DNA of 64,000 nt, from contig BCHS01000001.1 in the NCBI GenBank assembly GCA_039545275.1, forward strand, positions 1,194,853 through 1,258,852, in the 5' to 3' direction. The notes under the pieces were generated by a model that did not search any database, was not told the origin of the DNA, and worked only from the letters and a program-made list of their open reading frames with translations. Position numbers and translations under genes: made by a program. This document shows, piece by piece, positions 12,353-22,679 of this stretch (the stretch's first letter is position 1; each line of letters begins with the position of its first letter). Origin of the DNA: Pseudomicrostroma phylloplanum. Its lineage: Eukaryota; Basidiomycota; Exobasidiomycetes; Microstromatales.

Positions 12353-13841
12353 GCTGTCCGCGGGTCCGCGGGTCCGCCGGCCTGCCTGCCTGCCCTGTCC
12401 GTGTGTCCCATCGGCTCTGTCAGTCCGCGTTAGACTGTTTTGGAGACATTGCCGTACACTCATTCACCTTGCCCTAGCCCTGAACCTCTTCCGATCCCCT
12501 CGCTTTCTATCACCATCACCATTACCATCACATCCCCTGTTTCCACTCTCTGCCCTCTTTGCGGCCATTACCCCCCTTTCTTGACGCTCTCCTTGCGTTC
12601 GTTCCTTTCACCGTTCCTGGACCCGATTCCCCGCACCCTGCACCCTCTACGCCTCTGTTTCATCACACGCCGACGCTCCTACCCACTACACTTCCGCTTC
12701 ACGGACTCGCACGCACACAACAAGTCGAGGCAAAGCATAACACACACATACCCGGGCCAGCCCCCCACTCTCTTCCTCGAGCAACATCTTCTACGTGGAT
12801 CACTCTATCATCCTCATCACGCCGGCATCTGCTCATCAATTGCCTCCCTTTGCACAACCTCATCCATCCCAACTCCTCAGTAAGCGACCGAACAGCCTCT
12901 GAAAGCCAGTCAGACGTCTTCCTCGCTCTTTCGGTCACGGCCCAGTTCAAAACAGCACATACGCTCCACCGAACCCGATCACAAGGACTTCCGATACGTG
13001 GTCTTTCGCTCCGCCGCTTCCCACTGGACCCTTACAAACATCAATCGTCACACGTACCTGGAGCCTTGTTGCCTCACCCCTGACGAGCTGGCCAACTGCA
13101 CCTTCGCCTTTGCACGATCATTCGCCGTCGAGCTACCATCCGAAGCGTAGACATAGCAACGACACCTTGGAAGAAGCACCTCTTCCGCGCCGACCTCGCG
13201 CCGACGTCGCTCCTTGCTTCATCCCACGCAGTACCCTTGCCGTCGCAAGACCTATACACACCACCTCAAGGTCATCGCGCGAGACGACCCTGATCATCAC
13301 ACTGCAGTCGAAGGCATCTCGACTTGCTCCTACGCTCGCCTGACAGGTCTTGTCCTAACGCGACTCGCGCCCCCCTCACCTCATCCTCTCAGCCCATTCG
13401 TGGCTCCAACTTCCCACAAGCACATCTCTCCGGCAACCTCATCTCAATGGCGCAACACGTGGAACAGTACGTGAGTATCATTCGCAGACGCCTACGTTGT
13501 TGTTCATGTTCGTGTAGCAGGATCCGCATAGAGGAGGAATGGAGGTAGGCAGTACGTCAATCCACCATCGGGCTTCACCTGGGCTTTCACCGGTGTGGGC
13601 TCGCTTGGAGGAACCGGCTGCTGGAGTCGTGGCTCTCGAGAGGTGTAGATTGGCTTCTCTCGGTGCCTCGCCGCTGTCAGTCGGATTCTCGGACCTGAGT
13701 CTCCCTATGGGAATGTCTCGGGAAAAAGAGAGGCGTGTGAGACTATCTGAGTCTTGCATTGCCCCTTCTGTCCCTTGGCCGAAGTCATTCATGCCTCTTC
13801 GGCGCTGCGCTTGATGAGGGGTCTGCTTGGCTCGCTTGTTA

Positions 13842-13985
13842 TGGCCTGCCAGCCTGCCTGCCTGCCTTGCCCGCGTCTGCACGAGTCGGTCCGCGGTGAA
13901 TTGAATCGCAGCGGCTGCGTGTGGCGTGCGAGAAGTCCGATGGCCTGCCTGCCTGCCTGCCTTCCTGCCTGCCTTCCTGCCTGGC
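13842..13985. repeat. Interrupted GCCT (CTGC/TTCC) tetranucleotide repeat
   Basis: Two arrays of GCCT units, 13843-13868 and 13942-13984, are separated by about 73 bases of unique sequence. The second contains periodic TTCC variants. On the minus strand the array translates as Gly-Arg-Lys/Gln-Ala repeats, which explains the open frames seen there. It looks like a length-variable satellite in non-coding DNA. Confidence 0.75.
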
Positions 13986-14762
13986 TCGCGACCTTGCAGT
14001 GGGCCAGAGCTAAACGGGGCAAAGGCAGTGGACACTCGGCAGAGGACAGACAGCAAGTGACAGCATCAGACAGACCGCTACACCTTCCAGGCAAGGTGCG
14101 TGTCCATGCACCATGCATCCTCTACCTCCATCGCAGCTGCCCCGATGGCGCGGCAAGCCATCGTCTACACGCCAACTAGGGTTGCGGTCTTTCGTTGACC
14201 CGCGTGGAGCGTGCAGGATGCTGGCCACCCACTCCGCGCCTTGGACAGCTTCTGTCTCTGGCCTGGGTCTGGTCTGGTCTGGTCCACCACGTCTGGCATG
14301 CGAATAGCCGAGATAACCACATAGCAGTCGCACTCCGCTCCATTCCCCGATCGCGACTTGCTTCCAAAGCTTCCGACCCTAGTGGCCTGCCCTGGCCGCT
14401 ACCCCGGTCGGGGCGGGGCGAGGAGGGGCTCACACACTCTTTCGGGCCACCGGGCCAGGGTTGGTCTACCACAGGACATCGATTCTCTACACCGTCGTTA
14501 CATCGCCATCGCACCTACTCCTACACTCCTTCATTGTTGCTGTTGTCGTCGTCATCGTCTCTCCTACCTCTTCTCGTCGCCGACCTCTTCCCTACCCCTC
14601 GCACTTTGCTGACCGAGCATCTTCTTCCTTGCTTCGACCCTTCCTTTCTCTTCTTGCTCTGCCTCTGCCCCCAACCCCAACTCCTTCTCATTTCCCCTGT
14701 CACCTTGGACATCATAGCCGAGCTCGACGGCCCTCGGAAGGCCTCTCAACGTCAAGAACGGC

Positions 14763-16750
14763 ATGCCGCCCTCGAGGAGCGGAGAACGCCTACAATCCGG
14801 TGGTGAAACATCAGTCGCGTCCAACTTTTCCACCACATCTGCCTCTTCGTCAACTGCAGCAAACGGTCGGACAAAGGCATCGAGGGTACCGGCAGCTAAC
14901 AAGCTCGTCGAAGGAAAGTCGCACCATCAACAAGCGGGTACATTGGCAAGGAAAGCTCTGGGAGACGTGAGCAACCTAGACAAGGTGAGTCAGACGACCC
15001 AAACATGGGCGCAGAATTTACAGCCCCGGTGTCCGAGCGTGTTACTCAATCTTGCTCCACCTGCACCCCTTTTTCACTCGTCCAGGCATCAGCTTCGGCT
15101 GCACACATGCGAGCCACCTCTCACAACGGCCACTACGACGATGCCGCCTACAAGCATAAGCCCGTCGCAGGTGCTCGGCGTGACGCCGTGGCCGTAACCA
15201 AGCCCATCCGAGCCTCCGTCTCCTCGTCACATCTGGAAGCCACCAGCACAAGCAGTGCGCCTGGCGCAGCTACGGCCAGGCCTTCCGGAGCCAAGAGGGT
15301 CAGGGCTGAGGAGCCCTCTACCTCTGCTACCTCTTCGCAAGCCGTACAGCAAGCGACAGCATACCCATCGGGTGCCGTTGCTGTGACTGCTTCGATGGAA
15401 GTCGACCCTTACTTCTCTACCAGGAGCAAAGGTGCCAATGGCCGCCATGAGGTCACGGAAGATGAGGACATGAGCGGCGCCGAGGGAGAGGAAGACGACG
15501 AGGACTACTCCAGCTCGGAAGAACTCTCGGAAAGCAGCAGCTCAACAGGTGGTCATCACGATCACCACCAGTCTCACAATGTACACATCGATGATGCGGC
15601 CAGCATCACTTCTGCCGAAGACGACAGTGAGGCAGCTCTGGACCTCAACCTCGACCCGGAAGGCCTTGTGACACTACCACCCCACCTTGAGAAGGAGGCG
15701 TGCCGGAGGGTAGCAGCGATCAGCCATTCCTACGAGCAAGCCGTTGTCCTTCCCCAGATGGCTCGGTCCGCTGCCGAGCGGCAACAAGCCCTTGCTGCTG
15801 GAGAGATCGCAGCTGACATTGCTGCTCACGATGATGAGCTGGCTCAGATGGGTCTCGACCCGGAAGAGGTGCGCGATACCAGCATGGTTGCCGAGTACGC
15901 CAAGGAAATCTTCTCCTACATGGCTCGCTGCGAGATGGAGACACTACCCAACCCTCACTACATTTCCTACCAGAATGAGATCCAATGGCACATGAGGGCT
16001 ACCCTCGTCGACTGGCTTCTGCAGGTACACATGCGCTACCACATGCTACCAGAGACTCTATGGATCGCGGTCAACATCGTCGACCGCTTCCTCAGCGTCC
16101 GCGTTGTGAGCTTGGCCAAGCTGCAACTCGTCGGCGTGACCGCAATGTTCATCGCCGCCAAGTACGAGGAGATTGTCGCTCCTAGTGTCGACGAGTTCGT
16201 CTTCATGACCGAGGGTGGCTACTCCAAGGACGAGATCTTCAAGGGAGAGCGCATCATCCTGTCTACCCTTGACTTCAAGGTTTCGAGCTACTGCTCACCT
16301 TACTCTTGGGTCAGGAAGATCTCCAAGGCTGACGACTACGATATCCAGGTCCGAACTCTGGCCAAGTTCCTCATGGAGGTGACCCTCCTTGACCACCGCT
16401 TCCTTCGAGCTAAGCCGAGTCTAATCGCAGCCATCGGCATGTTCTTGAGCAAGAAGATGCTCAACGGTCAGTGGGATGAGGGGTTCATCTACTACTCTGG
16501 CTTCTGCGAGGAGCAGCTCATCCCTGGTGCCAACCTCCTGCTGGAGAAGCTAGCAGACCCTAGCTTTGGCGACCACTTTGTCTGCAGGAAGTATGCGAAC
16601 CGCAAATTCCTCAAAGCCAGCATCTTTGCCAGAGACTGGGCAAGGCGGAACAGCCCAGCAACAGGCACCGTCCCGTCGACGAGCGCATCGTCCTCGTCCT
16701 CGTCGGGCGTCAACGTACCCCAGCACTCGCAAGAGGGCACCTTCGCATAA
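14763..16750 (+). CDS. B-type (mitotic) cyclin
   Basis: Exons 14763..14984 and 15086..16750 join in phase 0 (GTGAGT donor, 101-nt intron) to give 628 residues. A destruction box RKALGDVSN lies at residues 63-71, just before the intron. An acidic Ser/Asp/Glu region follows, then the cyclin box (about 340-470) with MRATLVDWLLQVHMRYHMLP and the YEEI motif, and the second cyclin fold with LMEVTLLDHRFL. It activates the mitotic Cdk1 and is degraded through the APC. The family has one or two mitotic members in basidiomycetes; I cannot say which Clb this is. Start at 14763 is the first in-frame Met. The frame stays open 15 codons further up to a TAG splice acceptor at 14717, so a longer N-terminus is possible. 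Confidence 0.92.
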
Positions 16751-18159
16751 AAGCAAGGCAAGAACACCAACGCTCTGCACATTATACATTGCTCCGTCCT
16801 CGACTGCCCTTCGCCATTCCCGCGCGCACCTGCAATTCTACCGCAACCGCATTCGACGCAACCTGCACAGCACTCTCTTCCTATGCATGCAACGACAACG
16901 ACACGACCCATCAACGACGACCACGGCAGCGCGACGCCGACACCAAGGCGAATGCGCTCTCAGACCTTAAGCAAGACTGGCCCTATTTATTCTTCTTTCA
17001 CGGTCGAATGGCCTCTGCTGCTGCTGCTGCGCTGACTGCCTCTACACAGTACCTGCCACGCACCACGCACTCAGACTCTGCCCGCACTGCGTCTTCGACC
17101 CTTCTATTGCACCACACTCCTCGAGTGGTGGCTTTCCACCTTCAACTCGACTTGACATTTGGCTTTGGCATTGGCTTTGTTCCTTTCTCCTCTCTCCTGG
17201 CACACATCAAAGACCAAGGATACCCAGAACGCCCCTCACCCCATTCTTCTCTCGAGACTCGAGATTGTGTTCATTTCATTCGGCTTACCCACTTCGGCTT
17301 CATTCTTACTCAATCTCCTTCTCTTCACTTTGCTTCGCTCGGGCATCATCATCTACCCTCATTATCATCATGAAGCGTCCAGCGTCCAGCTCTCTTCCCG
17401 ATTCCCCTCATCTTCAAAACTTCATCACTTCATCACTTCAAATTCCAGGTTTCTCCTGTCTTTTCTCTCTTTGATTTCTTTGCTTTCTTGACTTGCTTGC
17501 TTTTGTTTGTTTGTTTGCTTCATTCGACACTTGTCCTCTAATAGCCAGTCCCTTTGCATTTTCCTCTGCGCTGAAGCGGTGCGGTCCGATTTGGTCGGGC
17601 AGGACTCCTGGGCCGGTCTTTCTACGACGTCGAAGGCTTTTCGACGCAGCGCAGTATACCACTTCTTGTTTCACTTTCGCCTTTTTCTTCACAGAGAGAG
17701 AAGGCCTTGCTTTGCATCTATCGTCCGTGGTCAAGAGGTAATCCCTTTTTTCTTGTTCCACAAGGCACGTGTGTACACTGCACTGCACTGCACCATCTCG
17801 TGGTCTTGGTCCTCTTGTTGGGTGGTAGTACGCTTGCTGTGCTAAGCCATCCATGCATTCATGGCATTCGTTCGTTCGTCTGTGCAATCATTCAACCAAT
17901 CGATCATTCATTCTTGTCCATTCAGTCTGTTTCAATCTTTCGTGTATCCAGACAAACACACAGACCAAGTGTGACTCGTAATCAGATCCAAACGACTTCA
18001 CGTACCTCGCAAGCGTTGGTGGACTGCATAACACTGACAAGATCATGCGGATCAATTCGATTCGATGCGTTAGTATTGTATGTTGTGTGTACAAAGTTGT
18101 GGGGGTATCGGATGTTTCCGACCAACTGCCAGCGAATCCTACTTCGCTCTGTTTGGCCC
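16751..18159. other. 1.4-kb tail-to-tail region, no gene recognised
   Basis: It lies between the 3' ends of the cyclin gene and the PrpF-LYR gene. It is T/C-rich on the plus strand from about 17100 to 17560, includes a short TTTG repeat near 17503-17518, and has an ATG at 17370 after a long pyrimidine run. The frame there stops after 34 codons (stop at 17472-17474) without a family match. Other gene pairs of this orientation in the window are only 130-570 bp apart, so this may hide a non-coding RNA or an unrecognised gene. Confidence 0.35.
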
Positions 18160-21043
18160 TCAAGGAGTCAAGAACTTGCGGTCGATCCACTTCTGCCACC
18201 TCGCGCCGCCCATCAGAGGTCCCACCGGCATAGGGTCACCTCTTGCACCGCCCCCTTCAGCGCCAGCATCAGCTTCTTGCGCCCTCACACCAAGCTCCGC
18301 TCCCCTGACGAGCTGCAAGAGGAGACCTCTTGCTTCGTCCTGCACTCTCCGAGCCTCTAACACAGCCTTGTCCTTCTTGCGCACGCCCTTGAGCAGACCC
18401 TTGATCTCCTTTGCCTCCCTCTGCTTCCTCTGGCGCTGCAGCTGCGTCATGCTCTTCGAAGAGCCCGGCTGCTCCGAGTGTGCCAGGTCGCGCTGCAGCG
18501 TTGCGAAGCGTTCCTCGAGGAGTGAAGCCTCCTGATTCACTTGCACACGCTCCAGACTGCGCATCGGTCGCTGGCCATCCCAGGGCAAGACGCGCTCGTC
18601 GGCAGCGCCCGAGGCTCGATTGGACTGGACGGGCCCGCGGGCCGGACGAGGTATAGTGCTCAGGGGCATCAGCAGGCGCTGTGGACCAGCAATGGGCTTA
18701 CGGCCCGTCCCATCAAAGTCGCCTGCGCTCTCCTCTGCGAGGAGACTCATGGCCAGCGTCTCCGATTCTGAAGGGGCAGAGCCCAGGGAAGCGCGACTTT
18801 GCCGTGCGGCATGGCTGTTGCTGCCGCCGGTCAGGCGGGGATTACGCTTGGAAAGCATGACGGTATTGGGCGACAAATGGTGGTAGGTGAGCGAGGAGAG
18901 ATTGTCCAGGATGCGACGAGCAAAGGGCTTTTGAGGAACATGGTGCTGGGGCTGATATGCAGTGGTGGGCGAGATCGGCTGAGAGTCGAGCAGCTCTGCT
19001 TCCCGAGTTGAAGAGGGATCCTTCTCTGCTGCTGCCAAGAATAGGAGCAGAGTCGCTTCCACTGAAGTTGGCAACGGACCGGATTGGGATGGCGCGATCA
19101 GAAAGTGCAATCACTTCACGATGCCTTGGTCTCTTCAACCCGTCCTCCGCAACTCACGATTGCTCACCTCTCTTTTCCAAATCTCCAACGGACCCGGACG
19201 CAACCGCCGCTACAAAGTCCTCCCTCATGAGCCTGTGCAGGTTGCTGCGCGCGGGCCCATCGAGGGTCGTATGGCGTGTGATGGCGCGTGACAGGTGTCG
19301 ATACAGATGTAGCCGAGCTCGGCTCTCGATGTCTAGTGCTGGGCCAATCTGGCCCGACTTGGTAGCATAACCGCGGCCTCGCGAAGGGCTCAGAGCGCCT
19401 CCCGTCGAGTTCCGGGCTGCTGATGTCGATGGCGAGTTTCTGAACGCTGGCTCCTTGCCTGTCTGCTGCGTCTGCGTCTGTCGCGATCCCCGTGTGTATG
19501 GGCGTTCTGACCGCTGTGTCAACTTCTCGTCCGAAATGTGCAGCTGCCATGGTTGCTTTAACAGCTCTCTCTGTGCCTGCTCCTTGTCCTTTGGCTGTTT
19601 CGTGCCTCTGGGCTTCGGCATGGGCTTGCCTTTTGACTCGTACAATTCTGTGAATGGAGCATAGAATCTAGCGCCTACGCTCTCAGGGATTAGGATATCG
19701 CCATCCATGAGCTGACGCGCAGTCCTTTCCATCAGAATGGCTTCGGGTACTGGCGAAGGGTCCTTTGACATTCGCAGACAGGTAGACGAGATGCCGGCGG
19801 GCTGGCCTACACTGAACGAGACGATTTGATGGCCAACAGAGGGAGTACTGGCCAGTGCCCAGGCAGGCGGCGGCGTGTCTATAGACGCTCCTCCCTCCTT
19901 CACCACGTCGGACACGACCGTATTACCCAAAGCAGAGGCAGCGCCTAGTGCGCTCAATGTAGTTGCAGGGATGGTCCGATGGAATTGTCCCACGCTGACT
20001 GCTCGCGCCAGGCAATCCACCTCCTCACCCCGGACCTCGGTGGAGCCGGTAGTGCGATAAATTGCCCGTGGGTGCAAGAGGCACACCTTGGGAGCGGCCG
20101 AACCAGGGAAGTAGAGTCCCGTCAAAGAAGGTTCAAGACTTGAGGCGGCCTTCCGCAATGCCTCGATTCTCTGCATCAGGCCGAGATCCGCATCGAGAGA
20201 AGCCGGATGCGAGGTGAGTTGGTCAAAGTCGACGCCCAGGTCGCTTGCTCTGACGAATATGACCGGCAGGCCAGCGTCTACGATGGATACCTCAACAGCG
20301 TCTGTGCCCAGCATGACCGTGTCCTTGGTCCTCGAGGTGGGCAGAAGCGTGCCCTGGAGCTGAGTCTCGATGACAGTCGAAGCATGCTTGCCCGGTACAC
20401 CGGCGATAGTAGCCTCCCCAGCAGTATCAGCGACCCATCGATTTTCAGACAGACGTGAAACGGCTACGGATGCCAGCACTCGGTTTCCAGATTCGGCTTG
20501 TAGGATCCTGACGGGACACATGAAGCGAGCGTTGGGGTCTTCTGGATCCACGCCAGCGGCCTTGGCTCGATCTGACACGACATACGATTCCATTGTTCGA
20601 GTGTTGATACTGTGTTGTGCTACCGCGGCAACAAGGTTGCCGCAAGTGCTTCCCCAGTCTACCTTTGTGCCATTGATAGGCACTTGACCGAATCTGTACA
20701 CTACATCCCAGCCAGTCACTGGATGTGCTGCGCTGGTGGGTGTGTTGTCCTCCGACCATGGCACTCCTGGGAAGCGATTGCCAGCCGATCTGGCCACACT
20801 CACGCCTCCCCTACCAGGTGCATTGATGACGGCTACCTTTGAGAGCGAAGAGGCACCTCCTCCAAGACCATCGATTTGACGCCCGTCAGGGTCCGGGGAG
20901 CCCATGGCAGCGCAGATGATCGCATCGCGCGTCTCCTGTGTGAAGGGTGCGAGGCGCGAGGCCAGGAAGATGAGACCTCTGCTTGTGCCTCCCCTCCAGA
21001 AGGTGGCCCGTATGCCAGTCTGTAAGGCTTGCGACTGGCTCAT
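18160..21043 (-). CDS. PrpF-like isomerase fused in frame to a LYR-motif protein
   Basis: From a Met at 21043 one frame runs to a donor at 19167 (AGA G|GTGAGC) and joins in phase to 18160..19061, giving 925 residues. Residues about 8-430 are a PrpF/DUF453 fold: ATFWRGGTSRGLIF near the start, DWGSTCGNLVAAV with the conserved Cys, a VGHQIVSFSVGQPAG stretch and the terminal MERTARQLMDG. Instead of ending there, the frame continues through about 160 disordered residues, a presequence-like RGRGYATKS, and a LYR domain (RLHLYRHLSRAITRH) whose second half comes from the next exon (VEATLLLFLAAAEKD). Then come RRILDNLSSLTYHHLSP and a basic coiled tail. PrpF isomerises 2-methylaconitate; LYR proteins serve mitochondrial assembly. 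Two separate genes remain possible. The frame is also open back to a Met at 21373. Confidence 0.65.
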
Positions 21044-21361
21044 CACAGTCGTAGCTCGAGGTGTGGTGTCAGACTGGAGCGAGGTGGATATCGGTGCTCT
21101 GCAGTGATGGCCATCCGAGCCATTCTTCCCGTCGGAAAGGCGGGAGCCAAAAGTGCGGGCGGCCCAAGCAGTGGGAATTGCGCGGTGGCTTCCATCGTCC
21201 ATCGTCCGCCTGCCTGGCTGCCCCGCCCGCTCCTCCGCCCCGAGAAGTGGCTGGCTGCCATTGGTCATCGCCCAGACACCGACAGGAACGTCCCATCGTA
21301 CAGCTCCTTCAATCACCTCGTACACGCTCATTACCGATCCTCCTTTTCGCTCACGACGACG
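21044..21361. promoter_or_regulatory. Divergent promoter of the PrpF-LYR gene and NDUFS3
   Basis: A 318-bp region separates the two start codons. An inverted CCAAT box (ATTGG at 21260-21264, within GCCATTGG) sits about 100 bp before the NDUFS3 start. CCAAT is the target of the Hap2/3/5 complex that controls respiratory genes in fungi, which fits a complex I gene; use here is inference. A pyrimidine-rich tract precedes the NDUFS3 ATG. Confidence 0.5.
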
Positions 21362-22474
21362 ATGCTCGCTCAATCAGTCTCGTTGGTCGCCAGGTCCGTG
21401 GCCCGTCCCGCTGCTCTGCGGGCTGCCTCGACCTCCCTTGCGCCTGCCGCCTTGGCCGCCTCTACACGACTCCTCTCCTCGTCGGCAAAGGCTGCCGTGG
21501 CCAAGCAAGGAGTTGCTGGAGACAAGGGTGGGTACAGGGCTAAGGAGTCCTAGTAGATAAGACTTGTCGCTGACTCTGACAGCTCTTATCCTCTTACCAC
21601 CGATGCTCAGTCAACTCCTTTTCTCCTTACCCCGAGTCTGCGGGCGCCAACCCTCTGGACTCGTATGGCGAGATCGCAGCCGGCCTGCACGACTACGGAG
21701 CCTACATCACCTCGTGTCTCCCCAAGTTCATCCAGCAATTCTCGGTTGTCAAGGATGAGCTCACCCTCTACATTCACCCCTCAGCCGTCGTACCCGTTCT
21801 GTCCTTCCTGCGAGACCACACCCAGACCCAATTCAGGGCCCTCATGGACGTCTCGGGAGCCGACTACCCTACCCGTTCTCAGCGCTTCGAAGTGGTATAC
21901 CATCTGTTGAGCGTCAAGTTCAACTCGCGCATCCGAGTCAAGACGTACGCCGATGAGGTCACACCCGTGCCTAGCGCTACTGGTTTGTTCCGGGCGGCTG
22001 ACTGGTACGAGAGGGAGATCTGGGATCTGTATGGTGTCTTCTTCCTCGGACACCCCGATTTGCGTAGGATCATGACCGACTACGGATTCGAGGGGCACCC
22101 CCTGCGAAAGGTGAGCGAGAACCGGGCAGAAGGTCTACGGCTGCTCGATTCGTAATCTGACCCCCGCTTCGCGTCTCGTCTACACAGGACTTCCCTCTTA
22201 CTGGATACTCAGAGGTCAGGTGGAGCGAAGAGAAGAAGCGTGTCGTGACAGAACCATTGCAATTGACTCAAGTGAGTAGGCCTTACCGAAGGAGAATGGA
22301 CAGATGGATTCGTAATGATCTGACGATTCTTGCCAACCGACCTCCCGTCTACCTCAGGCCTTCCGTAACTTCGAGTCGAACAGTCCGTGGGAGCAGGTCG
22401 GAGAGGGAGAGGTGAGGCGACCCAAGAACCTTACATTGACTCCTCCCAAGCCGAAGGAAGAGCCCAAGAAGTAA
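21362..22474 (+). CDS. NADH:ubiquinone oxidoreductase 30-kDa subunit (NDUFS3, complex I)
   Basis: Four exons, 21362..21527, 21611..22110, 22188..22271 and 22358..22474, give 288 residues; all joins are in phase and the introns are 77-86 nt. The N-terminus is a classic mitochondrial presequence rich in Arg, Ala and Ser ([20 protein letters not shown]). The 30-kDa signature follows: [19 protein letters not shown], then [20 protein letters not shown] and [20 protein letters not shown] around residue 215. The subunit is part of the peripheral arm of complex I next to the quinone site. Donor of intron 1 is GTGGGT, the least typical. Length matches fungal orthologues. Confidence 0.95.
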
Positions 22475-22679
22475 GCCGCACTCCTCTGGCAGATTTGTAG
22501 ATCATTCCAGAAGCAAATATATCAGGTTTCACAACGCATAACATAGAGGCAACATGCTCTTGAGCTGAGATTGGTAGTATGAAGAATGATACAAGATACG
22601 GAATATTGAAGATACAACAAAATGTCCACCATCGACGATCCCGCAAGGAGAGCCACTGATCGCTCAGGGATCGCTGCGC

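Larger units (their letters stand above)
11412..14762. promoter_or_regulatory. Long upstream region shared by VPS71 and the B-type cyclin gene
   Basis: This is 3.35 kb without a recognisable protein gene, far longer than the 0.2-1.3 kb gaps elsewhere in the window. Two strongly pyrimidine-rich blocks lie on the plus strand near 12440-12700 and 14510-14720, resembling the leaders of other genes here. GT-rich and CTGC-type microsatellites lie at 12319-12352 and 13842-13985. Open frames over 140 codons inside it are built from simple sequence. A possible distant first coding exon of the cyclin gene (13447..13470) is treated in the findings. Confidence 0.45.

Noticed and set aside
12559..13083. 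A 174-codon plus-strand open frame upstream of the cyclin gene
   Set aside because: Composition is Pro/Ser/Leu/His from CT-rich DNA, with no domain or splice-supported extension.
13478..14056. A 192-codon minus-strand open frame with Gly-Arg-Lys-Ala-Gly-Arg repeats
   Set aside because: The repeats are the translation of the GCCT microsatellite and the rest is unlike any protein family.
18041..18075. Short AATTCGATTCGATGCG stretch considered as a tRNA T-arm
   Set aside because: No matching acceptor stem, D-arm or anticodon arm could be folded around it.
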